Shown here piece by piece: positions 53,768 to 64,000 of a stretch of 64,000 bases of DNA. Within the stretch, counting starts at the first letter, position 1. Each line of letters opens with the position of its first letter. This DNA comes from Agarophyton chilense (taxonomy: Eukaryota; Rhodophyta; Florideophyceae; Gracilariales; Gracilariaceae). Both the position numbers and the translations under genes were made by a program. The notes under the pieces were generated by a model. The model was not told where the DNA came from, searched no databases, and saw only the letters and a program-made list of their open reading frames with translations. The DNA lies in assembly GCA_030374765.1 (NCBI GenBank), contig JARGXX010000117.1:1426001-1490000 (forward strand). Reading direction: 5' to 3'.

Positions 53768-53862
53768 GCTTGAGAAGGAGAGGAGAGTGTTGTGTAGAAA
53801 GGTATTTGTGAGGGACTGGATACAGTATGTTGAGCGCAATGAAGTAGGGTGGTCATCGGTGG

Positions 53863-53872
53863 ATATATATAT
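53863..53872 (-). promoter_or_regulatory. TATA box for the membrane-protein gene
   Basis: ATATATATAT, 96-105 bases before the proposed ATG at 53767. Confidence 0.5.
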
Positions 53873-54182
53873 GTAGTGATCAAAGTAGTTGTTAGGTTGT
53901 TGCCGTATCTCTGTCGCGGAGTATGAATAATTGTTATGAATGAAAACCTTTGATAGGCTGTAGGAGCGGTTATTGGGTACAGACTTAATTGCAAAGTTGG
54001 AAGATTTATGAAGAGTGGTTGTAGTGATGATTTGTGATGTACGAAGCAATTCTTAATATCGTTTCATATATTCTGACGTGGTGTCGTGCGGATAGCAGTC
54101 TTTATCGAGGCAGCGAAGGAGATGGACATATGCTTTAGAAAGGAGGACTTGTTTTTATTGGAAGGGGTATATGAATGAAGTA

Positions 54183-55007
54183 CTACCCATTGAGGAGGAC
54201 GTTCAAGAAGTTCGTATGGAAAGGGGCGGGGTCACGGTTTCCAATGGATTTTTGGGCGTTAGAAACGTTGTAGAAGTAGACGTTCCGGAACTCAAAGTCT
54301 GAGAACGAGGTGGGGAACTGTGTAAGTGTTTTTCCGTGGGCCAGAAGTTTTTGGAGTGTTTCTGTTGTATTGTAGGCGATTCCTGTTTCGGATGTGACGA
54401 TGGCGAGGAGCTCTTTCATTATGGTTGAAACGACTGTGCGGTGTTGTACTGCAACTTCGTGCATTGTGATAAAGCCATAAGAGGAGCCGACGAGATTAAA
54501 AGCTGATATCCATACGAGTTTTTCGTAGTAAGCTTTAGAGAAGGAGGGCTGGTCGACGACATGACAAGTGAGGCCTGCGGTACTGAGGCGATTGGCGAGT
54601 GCGGGAGCCCATTTGCCGGTGGCAGTTGTGAGACCATGGGGACTGAGGAGGGTGACACCGTCCTCGGGGGGTGCGTTAAGGGAGGGGACGGCGAGGAAGA
54701 GAACGGCTTTGGTGCAGTTTTGGAGCCCATAGGTTGAAAGAAGTGGGAGAATGATTCCGTTCTGAAGGAAGACCAGATCCTCTCTGCGGGAGGAAGGGCA
54801 GAATTGAATGACGTCTTCGAGAGAATGATTTCTGCCGCAGAAGAAAATGGGGCCGTCGGGGATGTATTGCGCGGAGATGAATTCTTGAGTTGAGAGAAAA
54901 GCATCTTGTGGGGTGCCGTTGTTGCGAAGCAAAGTGCCGATTCGGCCTCTGCCGACAATAACGGCTGGGTCGGAGGTGCAAGGGATGGCAGTGAGAGAGT
55001 CGGTCAT
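54183..55007 (-). CDS. ketopantoate-reductase-like (ApbA/PanE fold) oxidoreductase, 274 aa
   Basis: ATG at 55005-55007, TATTTAA box at 55086-55092, AATAAA 25 bases after the stop. Residues 15-24 (VIVGRGRIGT) replace the usual GxGxxG with GRGRIG, still compatible with a dinucleotide-binding turn. QNG at 82-84 and the C-terminal helix YYEKLVWISAFNLVG (160-174) match the layout of ketopantoate reductases, where the EKL segment carries catalytic residues. The protein is shorter at the N-terminus than bacterial PanE. It is probably a plastid or cytosolic NAD(P)-dependent reductase of a plant/algal subfamily rather than a true PanE; the substrate is not deducible. It looks like an ordinary host gene and marks the right edge of the transposon-like zone. 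Confidence 0.65.
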   Translation of the reverse strand: MTDSLTAIPCTSDPAVIVGRGRIGTLLRNNGTPQDAFLSTQEFISAQYIPDGPIFFCGRNHSLEDVIQFCPSSRREDLVFLQNGIILPLLSTYGLQNCTKAVLFLAVPSLNAPPEDGVTLLSPHGLTTATGKWAPALANRLSTAGLTCHVVDQPSFSKAYYEKLVWISAFNLVGSSYGFITMHEVAVQHRTVVSTIMKELLAIVTSETGIAYNTTETLQKLLAHGKTLTQFPTSFSDFEFRNVYFYNVSNAQKSIGNRDPAPFHTNFLNVLLNG

Positions 55008-55618
55008 GTTGATTGCGAAAGGTGTTTGGAGTGCGGTGTGCTTGGAATTGAAGAAGTGGTGGGGGTGGCGAGTGTGGAGATGTGATTAAATAGAGAAGGA
55101 GTATGGTTGTGGAGGAATGGGTGTTAGGGGTTTTTGGGAAGGAGGTTAGATTTATGATATTGAATGGTGTTTATTGTGTTAAAAGTGTAGGAGTGTGTGT
55201 TGTTATGGAAGTCATAACGGGAAAGAGGGCTTATGAGTAATCGGCGGTTTGTGTTACGAATGAGTGTGATTTATTATAAATGAGAAGGCTATGAAATTGG
55301 GAGTAGTGAGGGAGCGCTGAACATGATAGAAGGTGTAGGAATATGGATGGGAGTGTGTGAGTGAGCAATGAGTGGGGTGAAGGGCATCCGGAGCGTAGAT
55401 GCAGGGGTGTACGAGGGTACTGAAATTGGGCGAGCGCGCGCGAAAAGCGGGTCAAAAAAAGGAGATAAAAGGCCGGAGGTGGGCGAGAGGATTTTCGAGG
55501 GGGGGTGCTGTGTGGGAGGCTGCGGGTACTACTGGCCGCACTAAGGTGAGTGCGCTTGCGCTTGCGGTGGCTCTTGTCGATAGCTTTCGCGGGCGTTGGC
55601 GATGTCGAGCGGATCCCC

Positions 55619-56746
55619 ATGGGGCTGGAGATGGGGAAGCTGTGGAGGGCGAATGAGGAACTGAAGAGGCGTGTGAAGGTGTTGGAAGTGCACATGGAAG
55701 GGGTGGGGGAGATTTGGGGTGCGCGGAAGGTGTTGAAGGAGGTGGGAGAGGAGAGGGGGAGAGCGAAAGGGTCGCCGGTGACGCCAGGGAGACGCGGGGA
55801 GCCGGCTGGGATGAAGAAGGGGAGAGAGGAATGGAAAGGGGGAGGAGTTGGAGAGAGTCGGCTGAAGAAGAGGAGGGTTGGTAAGGATGTGGAGAAGAAG
55901 GTTGGGAATGTGTGTGTGGTGGGGCAGCCGGGTGTGAGGAAATTGAGCAGTGGGGAGGTGGACGAGGTTGAGAATGCGGTGGTGGACTTCTTCAACCTCA
56001 AATACCCTCCCGGTGGAACGCTGGAGCCTAGTAAGCAAAAGGGCCAGTAATGAGGTAGAAGGTACTGACGACTGCCTTGGTATGGATCTCCACCTAGAGC
56101 GGTCAAAAGTGACCAGTAAACTGCAAATGCAGATTAAACTGCATTAAGTGGTCAAAACACTAAGATGCATGGAGTTCTTACATCCAAAATTTTTTTTTCA
56201 GGTGCCGAACTAGCGCAATCTGCAAAATTCTTAGATTTTTTGGCTTTTTATTTACAAAACTAGCTATGTAGCACACTTATATAGCATTCCGAGAACACAG
56301 ACGTAAAGCCTCACGACCACATGAAACGTATGACACAAAAATATGACTTTTTGTAGCAAAAGGGAGGTATTGCGGAGGAAAGTGTGCCAGGTGAAAGCAA
56401 AAGCGTTCTATGTGCCGAGGTTGTTGGGCAAGGAAAGGATTTGGACTCTGTGGCAAATAAAACTGTAACAGCATCTACTAATGAGGAAGGTATTCGGCCG
56501 ATGGGTATAAAGAGGAGAAAGTTCGAAAAAAGAATGGCGAAAGATGAAGTGGACGTGAATAAGAGCCTGAGAGGAATTTGTGAGGGTAATACGGAGGGTA
56601 ACAGGCTATTACAGGAGGAACAAAAAGCACAGGGAGAAGATCGAAAGGACGCAAAAGATATAGAGCTCCTGAAGCTGCTGGAACCAAATTCATCGGAGTT
56701 TAAAAAGATTATGAGGAGTTTGACGGAATGCTGCAAAGATGAGTAG
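55619..56746 (+). CDS. basic coiled-coil protein gene interrupted by a 312-bp insertion or intron
   Basis: I start at ATG 55619 (CCCCATGG). The first part (to 56050) has a leucine/valine heptad stretch (LWRANEELKRRVKVLEVHME), a basic region (KKRRVGKDVEKKVG) and an acidic end (SGEVDEVENAVVDFF). The same frame resumes at about 56357 and runs to TGA 56744-56746 with a helical tail (IELLKLLEPNSSEFKKIMR). The 321-bp distance between the two 10-bp copies of AGCAAAAGGG (56034-56043, 56355-56364) is a multiple of three. Dropping one unit rejoins the frames into about 268 residues. Either a mobile element broke the gene or this is an intron, for example GTAAGC at 56031 to GGGAG at 56366, which also restores the frame. 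Function unknown; composition suggests a nuclear protein. Confidence 0.5.
56034..56364. repeat. 10-bp direct repeats bounding a 312-bp insert
   Basis: AGCAAAAGGG at 56034-56043 and again at 56355-56364. The insert between has no terminal inverted repeats and no ORF. Just before the right copy the sequence reads CTTTTTGTAG, a good 3' splice site. Introner-type elements create introns with just such target duplications. Confidence 0.55.
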
Positions 56747-56909
56747 AGGACAGAACGTGGTTCTTCACTTAGAGAGACAATTTAAACAATAAAAAGGAAT
56801 CCCTTGAAGTAAAAATAGCCATGGGATGTCCTTCATAGTTTGCCTACCGCGATGGCTTGTAAGCCATTTTGAGGTAGTGCGACTCACAATACGTTTTGTG
56901 AATGTTCCA

Positions 56910-57173
56910 TTATGATCTTTGGCTTGTGTCTTCCATTGCAGTGTTTCTTTCTCTGAATACTGAGAATGCAGTTGCTTGCGGTTGCCTCGTGGTAGTGTAC
57001 GTTAGAAGAAACATCTTTTGTATGCCACCGAGTCTTTTTTCCATTGCTTCTCGAAGCTCAACCACTGATGCTCCAATTAGCACGTTCGTGACAAATACAG
57101 TTCGGCGCTGCCCCCCACCGTATCTAGCATACGAATATTCTCTCAAAACGAAGGGCTTAGGTTTGTTGCTCAT
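56910..57173 (-). CDS. short ORF, possible gene fragment (87 aa)
   Basis: The minus-strand ORF has protein-like composition (RRTVFVTNVLIGASVVELRE, FLLTYTTTRQPQATAFSVF) and a proper ATG. It has no recognisable domain. It could be a small gene or a relic. Confidence 0.3.
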   Translation of the reverse strand: MSNKPKPFVLREYSYARYGGGQRRTVFVTNVLIGASVVELREAMEKRLGGIQKMFLLTYTTTRQPQATAFSVFRERNTAMEDTSQRS

Positions 57174-57390
57174 CGAGGGTTTGTAGTTGAAACGAAACCT
57201 TTAACTCAGTCGTTAAGCTTTCTGTAAACGACACCTTGAACTCGATCATGTAGGAATCCTTCAATGAACCTTCAGGGGGTATTGCTCATCATGGAACGAA
57301 GGGTTTGGTTTATCATGGTGTACCATCCGAAGAAAGGATCTCGGAAGCCAGCACAATCGAGAAAAAATCTATAGCGGTGCCTTCCCTACC

Positions 57391-58600
57391 TTGTCCATCT
57401 GCAGAAACGCTTCGTGCAACACACTACCACGCCAGAATGCGGCTTTCCTCCAGGGACAGATAAGCGTTGTCACCAGAAGCAACCATGTAACAAGGCCAAT
57501 CCCCTGTAAAATATCTCTCATGACCTCCTGCATCTCAACCTACAAAGCTCCCTCTGCGGACGCTCGCCAAAGGGAGACGAGCCCGGTTGATTCCCAGGGC
57601 AGCTTCACGTCGCACAAGATGCGGAACAGCCACAAGGCGCTGGTACTCGCCGGGAATAACCAGCTACAGTCGATCGGCGGCGTCGGGAACACAGCACTGC
57701 GACAGCTGGCGCAGACGCAGCAGCTGCTGCTCGGGCAACGGGCGCGCCAGCTCATTCTCCGCACAGACGGCGCACGGAGACGGCGCCGCCTTGATCTACG
57801 TCTCGACGGAGCGAGCAATGCGCATCTTCGCCGAGGAGTCCAGCCCCGTGTACAGAGAGCGCACGGTTGACATGGCGTGCGGCTTGGACGGCTCGCTCCC
57901 AGCTGCGTACTAGGACGACGGCTCGGGGAAACATTCGAGGCGCGTCAATGGCATCGTGCGCGAACAGTGGCGGCGGGGAGGGTCGGTGGAAGAGGCTTCG
58001 TCGTCGTCGATTGTTCCCATTGGGGATCGCGCGCGGCTTGGAGAGGTATCTTCGCCGGAAGCGTGGGCAGCAGCGCACACGCGGAAGGGCCTTGCTGCTT
58101 CCAGCCGCCGCCGTTAGATGCTGTCCCCAGCGAAAAACCGAAAATTTCTGCGAGAGACCAATCTTCTTGCCGCGAAAACCCGATTTTTTCAGCGAGAAGG
58201 CGATCGGCCGAATAGCTTCGCCTGCAGGAGGCGCATTGGCACCGCACGACGCGTCGTCGTTCTAGAGCGCGCGCACCATACGCCCCGCCCCTAGCCCTTG
58301 CTTTCCCACCACTGCGCCATTGCGCTCCCGCCCTCTCCACCACCTGAGCCACCCTTGCGCGCGCCCCGCGATGACAACATTTTTGCCTTCCGCTCTGCGC
58401 TCGACGCCACCCTGCTCGCGGGCTGCTCCATGACGAACACCATCCTCCAGCTGCCTCCGCCGCGGCCGCCTGCTAATCGCCCAGACCAAGCCACGCGGCT
58501 ACTGCACGTGCTGTCCGCCAACCCAGCTCTTTTCTCTGACTCGTTTGCCATCGCCAACCCAATCTGCGTCTTCTACCGGTACAGCCTGCGTCGCCGCCTT
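57391..58600 (+). pseudogene. GC-rich decayed coding region, family unknown
   Basis: Abruptly higher GC than its left flank. Plus-strand pieces such as LALVLAGNN-like and ALRQLAQTQQLLLGQRARQ (57650-57740), then ALIYVSTERAMRIFAEESS and VYRERTVDM (57780-57880), alternate between frames with stops. The YRER segment faintly recalls ABCG-type transporters, but I would not rely on it. The part after about 58280 may belong to the sirtuin relic that follows. Confidence 0.35.
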
Positions 58601-58611
58601 CCCTCCCCCTC

Positions 58612-59350
58612 ACGCCCGAGCTCCTGCGCGCCACGCTCAGCGCCTTGGTGGATGTTGCCGCCCTCATCCTGTCGGCGCGCAACATCGTCGCGTTTGATCG
58701 CGCAGGCGTCTCAGTCGCGTCGTGTATTCTATACTTTCGCTCCTCTAGCAGTGCGTACGACGCTGTGATGGAGCGCTTCGACATGTGGTACCCGCAGCAG
58801 ATCTTCTTTCTATAATAGTTCCGGGATGATCAGACCATACTCTCATAGTTTGCCCCATACGTCATGCTGCAGCCGCCCGTGAAGCCTTCGCTCACACACA
58901 GCTTCATCGCTGACCTGCAGCACCGAAACCAGCTACTGAGCCTTTACTCGCAGAACATCAACGGCCAGGCGCGTGCCGTGGGTGTATTAAAGGACCGTAT
59001 AGTGTTGTGTCAAGTCTCCTTTCTCACCGCCACGTGCATGCGCACTCTGTGCGCCCGCCGCGTTCCCGATTCCACCATTGCCTTGGACGTCAGTCGCTAA
59101 TGTCCGGCGCTGCCCCGCCTGCCGCCGCAGTGTGCTCAAACCAGATATAGACTTCTTTGGAGAGCGCTAGCCCGATCGCGTCTCCAAGAGTATCACCATC
59201 GACGTTATCCTAGCTGAATTGCTACTCGTGTTGGCACCCAGCTTATGTGTTGCACCCGTGGTCTTTTTCGTTATCACTTTTCAACTGCCCATCCGGATTG
59301 CATCTTCATCAATCTCTTTTTCGCACAACATGAAGTAAAATACTCTGTGC
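58612..59350 (+). pseudogene. SIR2-like: SIR2-family (sirtuin) deacetylase pseudogene
   Basis: Piecing together three frames gives the sirtuin landmarks in order: VAALILSARNIVAF-RAGVSV and ILYFRSSSSAYDAV (from the GAGxSxxxGIPDFRS-xGxYdal region), FRDDQTILS-FAPYV, KPSLTHSFI, LYSQNINGQ (from YTQNID-L), VSFLTATCM (from HGSF-TATC), CPACRRSVLKPDIDFFGER (zinc cysteines and KPDI-FFGE) and LVLAPSLCVAPV (from GTSL-VAPV). The catalytic histidine of HGS is lost, the NAD-binding GAG is altered, and at least three stops and two frameshifts are present, so it is dead. Intact sirtuins of this type are NAD-dependent protein deacetylases acting on chromatin. It runs directly into the next pseudogene. Confidence 0.8.
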
Positions 59351-59354
59351 TCTA

Positions 59355-60620
59355 CTGCCACGCTCGGCTACTAGCAAACTGGGCATAACCGAGAGATCAA
59401 GAAGGCTTGAAGAACTACTGGACCGACATCATTACGGAGGCCTCTCTTTCCGCCATTTCTGATTCTATCATAGAATTATTCTAAACGATGTGTTTTAGAC
59501 GCAGCCCTCTCTGACGTAGAGGCCGTTGCTGTTGGAGAACACACCTTGTATGACCATGTGCTTGATTGGACAGTTCATCTTGGCTGCATTCCGTCTCGTT
59601 TCCAGCAAGTGCCAAAGGGCTCGCCCACAGACTTCGCCATGGCTCGTGGTGTTGATGATGTCCCTGCGTTGGATATGTCCAAACAATTGGTACGAACTAT
59701 CATTATCTTGTGCCGGAGCTGAATGCAGCTATCACTTCGTCTTCTATCTTTGACAATTTCCTTCGTCAGATTGATATTGCAAAGAAGGAGATTGATGTGG
59801 ACCATGTCGCACCTGCTATGTCTGGGCCCGTCACCTATGTGCATATCGCTGGCCTCACCGCCATTGAAGCGTTTCAAAAGTTGGAAAAACTGTTTAAGCT
59901 TTACAAGAACCTTTTGAATTTTCTCAAGTCTCGCAATGTTCCAGAAGTGCATCTTCACAAGCTGCCACTTGTTGTTACGGCAGCACAGTTCTTACAATCG
60001 CTGGTTCAAATAGCCTTCCAAGATCTGGCCGCATCGAACTTCCCACTCAACCTCATCACTTTCTTCGATGATGTTCATGTCGATGTCTTCTCTTGGATAA
60101 GTACGCTACCGGGTCTTTCTGCCATTTCTCTCGACTTTACTCGAGGTGCCAACATTGGGAATCTTAAAAAATGCGGCTTACTTGTCGTTGGAAAAAACTT
60201 CAAGGTCAAAGTGCAACCCAGTTGCTCGTTGCGATAGGTACACATCCACGTGGAGGCTGAGGTTAACCTACTGGAATAAGTTCGCCCCAAGCTCAGTTTT
60301 GTCATGCAAAAATTGAAGACGTTCTATAATGTTGCATCGAATGCAGACTCTCAGTCCCTGTCGAGCATTGCCGGAGTTTTCCAAGAAGCTGTGAGCACCA
60401 CGGTCGAAGAATCTCTCCTCACTCGTGTACCTGACTGTGAGGATCGTCGGCCATAATAGTTCACTGTTCGGGATGGTTACGGCACTACAAACATCGGCTC
60501 CTTTCTACAGACACCTGAGCTTTGTCGTTAGCTGGCGCCAAGCTTGCTCGCTGCAAACCAAACAACACCACACGCGCTTTATACCTACCGCTGAAGGAAC
60601 GAATGAATCCGTTCCATGTG
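59355..60620 (+). pseudogene. METE: cobalamin-independent methionine synthase pseudogene (5'-most 60 percent)
   Basis: Landmarks of MetE in order: GHNREIKKA and NYWTDIITEASLSAI (N-terminus), IPSRFQQVPKGSPTDFAMARG (59580-59645), VPALDMSK, then in the next frame TNYHYLVPEL (59688-59718), SGPVTYVHIAG, LNLITFFDDVHVDVF, LDFTRGANIGNLKK, KVQPSCSLR, and in a further frame TTNIGSFLQTPEL (60480-60520), the start of the C-terminal catalytic domain. The zinc-binding part of that domain is missing. Several stops and frameshifts occur, so no product is possible. The functional enzyme makes methionine from homocysteine and methyltetrahydrofolate; here the relic follows a sirtuin relic on the same strand. 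Confidence 0.82.
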
Positions 60621-60794
60621 GCTTAACCCCCAAACCTGGCGCTGTCTATACTGTATTGGAGTGCCGCTCCAAGATAACCTTCTTCTTCCCTCTTCCATAG
60701 CTTGTATTAAATCTCTTCGTAGACCTTGAAATCCAACCGTTGAAGTCATATAGAATTCTCGTAAACAAATCGTATCGATATCTATCTCTCCGTT

Positions 60795-62030
60795 TTAATC
60801 CACCTCTAGCTCTGTAGCTGGCCTCTGTTCTTCCCTTTCACTGCAACATTGTTCTGCTCTCGCACATTCCAAGTCATATAATTCTGTAACAAGAATCACG
60901 GAAGGTCCGTCTTCACTGGCGTCCTCTTCAAAAGATCCTTCCTCGTTAATTCTAACCAACATACTGTGAAGTATCACGCAAGTCTCGCATACAGCAAGAA
61001 CCTCCCTTTTCTGCCAGAGGTAGAATTCTTTCCTCAGTACGTGGAAACGAGCCTTTATTACACCAAACGCTCGTTCTATGTCCTTTCTCAGCATCTCTTG
61101 AGTCTTTGAGTAGTAACTTTCTCTATCATTTGCCGGCTCATGAATAGGTCTGGCGAATATTGTCCATCGCGGGTAGATACCATCCACTAAAAAGTATGGA
61201 AGACATCTCTCCTGCCCTTGACGATGAATTTAATAGTTAGTAGAAAGTTGAATATCATATGTACCATTGAGAATAGAAACAAACATAGTTGAATATTCCA
61301 GAGGTTTTTTGTCGTTGTTTGTTTCACATCTTCCAGCCAGCCAGTGCCACACATACAAATCGTGATCGCATCACGCCTCCACAGCTATTGTTGCGAGCTT
61401 CCCTTCCTTCGTATTGTGATACTGCCCTTTAAAAGCACTCGGGCAGTTCTTCCATTGGATTTTGATTCCGTCCACACAAACAATTTAGCCCTTGAATCCA
61501 TACTCCCCGTACCTTTCCGCAATCTGAAGTAGTTCTTCCTTGCTTGGAAGACGATTAAAGAAGCTCTCTTCGTATAACCAAATAATCGCCTGGAAAAAGT
61601 GACGAAATTAGTATCGCAGTGAGTCTTTCGACATTTGCGATCCATTATCAACATCTTCGAAAGATCTCGCGGTTCCTAAAAGACTTAAGCACGTCAAAAC
61701 CTTTACTTCAGATGGAATTCCATTCCTAAAGGCTGCGTCACAACGTTGGCTCCAGATTGAAAGCAATGATGTTGTCAGATCAGAGTGAAGTTTGTAAAAC
61801 ATAACTCTAGGTACTCGAAAACGGCGACGAAACATTTGGAGATGATTAATTGGACTACTGCCAACATATTCCTTAATCCAGGTGCTTGTGCCTCTAGAAA
61901 GGGTTTTCGTTCCCACTTTTCGTCCGACATGTTTCGTTCTTCTTGTTTTCTTATTATTTGTCCCAACGAAGATAGCTGCAGCCGCAGCCGCTGCGCGGTT
62001 TCGTCGGAAAATAAAGCCTGGGATGGTCAT
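60795..62030 (-). pseudogene. PIF/Harbinger-type DDE transposase pseudogene
   Basis: A single minus-strand frame of 412 codons from ATG 62028-62030 with four in-frame stops (61608-61610, 61485-61487, 61371-61373, 61230-61232) and no frameshift. Landmarks: FRRRFRVPRVMFYKL near the N-terminus; IVCVDGIKIQWKNCP with the first catalytic Asp; ATIAVEA-CDHDLYVWHWLAG; GRCETNNDKKPLEYS; YFLVDGIYPRWTIFARPI with the second Asp; and MLRKDIERAFGVIKARFHVL with the catalytic Glu. These are the hallmarks of the plant transposon protein family. One stop replaces the conserved Trp before CDHD. No inverted repeats or target duplication found. Confidence 0.9.
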
Positions 62031-62119
62031 GGTTTGAGCAAGATGAAGGATAAGGAAAGGTATGGAGCGAGAAAGGTAACCGAAGAACTGCGAAGTTTGT
62101 TTTGTTCTTATAACTAGGA

Positions 62120-64000
62120 ACCTCTGGAATGATTGGACAAGAACGAGTACGACTGGTTAACTCGTACTTGGAGCTGTACGTTTTAGCGCTTCGCCAGTAG
62201 AGATGCTCCAAAATGAGGGTGCTATACGATGGGCTATTTGTTCTTTTCAGCTCAATTTTTTAGCGCACCGCTAGTCTAGCTCTTAACAAGTGTGGATTTA
62301 CTGTGAATCCACGCGTGAAGGACGGGTGGCACCATATAATTGGTCAAAGAAAACGTTTGACTTTTGCACAGAAAGAGTAGTATCTTTTTTATATGCTGAC
62401 TGTAATGGGAATCTTGTCCGAATAAAGCTGATTGACTAGAAAAAACCGTAGAGCGCGGAATTTGAGACTACTGGATGGGTTGAAGAGAAATGTAGAGGTA
62501 GAATGATTAGAGTAAGATGGAGTTAAATGGTTAACCAGCGCATCTTCAAAGGCTTCCGCACCTCCTTCTTTATTGAAGCAGTCCAGAAACACACAGAGAA
62601 AGATACAATTCGCTTGATCAGGGCGTTGTCATTCGACGCGACCTGTCAGTATAAATACTGTAGCTCCTATGCGCTCTCGGCGTCTCTTCGAGCCTACGCC
62701 TCCCCAATTTGCCTTTGTCGTATCGAAAAAAAAAGGACAGACAGTTTCAGCAATTGAATAATTACAACCTACATGACCCCTTTCATTCGCCACCACCCTG
62801 CCAATTCCCCAAAGGGTCATCAGACGAAGTGGTGTAGACTGGTTGAGTGCCGTGCCCTCTTCCCTACCGTCTCCTCGGAGAGGATGTTGACCAAAAGGGA
62901 ATGCGCAGTTATAGAGGCATCAAATCCCCGCAATATTGTGAATTGGACCACCATCAACGCATTTCATAATATGGAATTCTGCTTTGGTGCCCAGGCCAAT
63001 CAATTTTTAGCGTAGCCTTGCACTGCATTTCAACCTGTAACCCACCAATTACAGCACATTGCGATCTCTCACACCACCTCGGCACCCTACCCTAAACATG
63101 TCCCAAGAAGAACAAGGTTCTGTTTTCCGAACGATCAGTACCCCACCGCAGCATAAACGCGTAAAAGCAAACAGATTTTTTTATCCAAAAACTACGACAT
63201 GGCTTTTAATGAAGCCACTTCAACGCTTACAATGAAAACACGACGCACAGTATGGAAAAATGGAAAGTGGCCTGATATCTGTCAACTAGCTAAGTATGCT
63301 TTTTATAGATTTTTATTTACTGTACGCGATTCTTGAAAAACTCAAAATATTCGTTCAAGCTCTTTCCCATTCACACTCTTTCACGCTCGTTCACGCTCTT
63401 TCACGCTTGTTAAGAACAGCCCTTCCAGAAATGCTAAAACACACGTGTAAGAAGTGCCAGCAGGGTCTGCACTTTGTTTAACACTGCTAGCATCGAAAAC
63501 CATAATGGCACTTAAACAAAAGTAATCATAGTTGTTATATATTTTGGTCAGTAGAGGGCTTACGCAAGCGCACTTTTCTTTGCATGACAAGCGAATTTGA
63601 CTAATAGAGCTACACCTACAAAGCCACTTTCCGACTCACCTTTCTCCTTAACAGCCAATTACGCAAAACCCACATGAGTCAGCCCTGAAAAGAAGTGCCT
63701 TCCCTCAAAGAGGTCAGCAACGGAGAGATCCATGCAAGAAAAGTACTACGGTATCGCAAAATCAATCCGGCGCAAACCAAGAAAAGTTCGCTTTATGTAC
63801 AAAGCCCTGCTTCTTGATACAGAGAGACACATTTTCTTTTACAGTCGATGCTGATAAATTCGCGCACAAAAAAGCGTTTTTCTCATTTCAATGCGTTCCA
63901 AAAATATATTCTCAACCTGCTTCAATATCAAGCTCTTTACTGAGAAGGAATATTTGTCTCAATTCCGCTTCCAGTTGCATGAAATTCAACGCGTGTGCTA
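62120..64000. other. 1.9 kb without a supported gene
   Basis: Only short ORFs without motifs. AT-rich patches and the small tandem repeat at 63371-63410 are all I see. Confidence 0.45.
63371..63410. repeat. 10-bp tandem repeat, four units
   Basis: TCACACTCTT, TCACGCTCGT, TCACGCTCTT, TCACGCTTGT in direct succession. Confidence 0.8.

Noticed and set aside
55231..56106. 291-codon minus-strand ORF
   Set aside because: Pro/Ser/Leu-rich reverse shadow of the plus-strand coiled-coil gene, and the latter has better start context and composition.

Overview
This window is nuclear DNA of a eukaryote. I see no rRNA, no complete tRNA and no bacterial operon logic. Genes are compact and mostly intronless, with clear TATA-type boxes, AATAAA signals downstream and, in one case, a TACTAAG branch point. 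They sit between chromodomain Ty3/gypsy retrotransposons, a CACTA/Plavaka-like transposase, a dead PIF/Harbinger element and decayed genes. This style fits a red alga of the Chondrus type best. That is an inference from gene style and element types, not something the sequence proves. 

Layout. 1-4930 is the 3' part of a Ty3/gypsy element (integrase tail, chromodomain, an antisense accessory ORF, polypurine tract, 3' LTR). 4938-5469 is a small inverted-repeat element. 5.5-12.9 kb is a graveyard of at least four decayed unknown genes. 12942-24714 is a full-length Ty3/gypsy element on the minus strand with 914/916-bp LTRs and a CTTTA target-site duplication. Its gag-pol carries several stops and frameshifts, and it has a broken homologue of the same antisense ORF. 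24.7-29.0 kb is gene-poor and holds low-complexity and minisatellite DNA. 29.0-33.7 kb holds three minus-strand genes for secreted or membrane-anchored proteins. 33.8-36.4 kb shows nothing convincing, and 36383-37249 is a solo LTR of the first element's family. 

38.0-52.5 kb is the most remarkable part. A Plavaka-like transposase (+) and a coiled-coil partner gene (-) converge. Then comes a DNA methyltransferase fused to a SET domain (-), an 0.85-kb array of seven 74-75-bp palindromes, and a divergent gene (+) joining a ParB/sulfiredoxin-like domain to a 2OG-Fe(II) oxygenase-like domain. A DNA-methylation writer, a possible histone-methylation writer, a possible oxidative eraser and a palindromic site array thus lie side by side next to a transposase. 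I propose this as the candidate undescribed system: a mobile or mobile-derived chromatin-modification module. 

52.5-56.8 kb holds a two-exon multi-pass membrane protein gene, a ketopantoate-reductase-like gene and a basic coiled-coil gene interrupted by a 312-bp insertion or intron flanked by 10-bp direct repeats. 57-62 kb is again decayed: a sirtuin pseudogene, a cobalamin-independent methionine synthase pseudogene and a PIF/Harbinger transposase pseudogene. 62.1-64.0 kb is featureless apart from a short tandem repeat.
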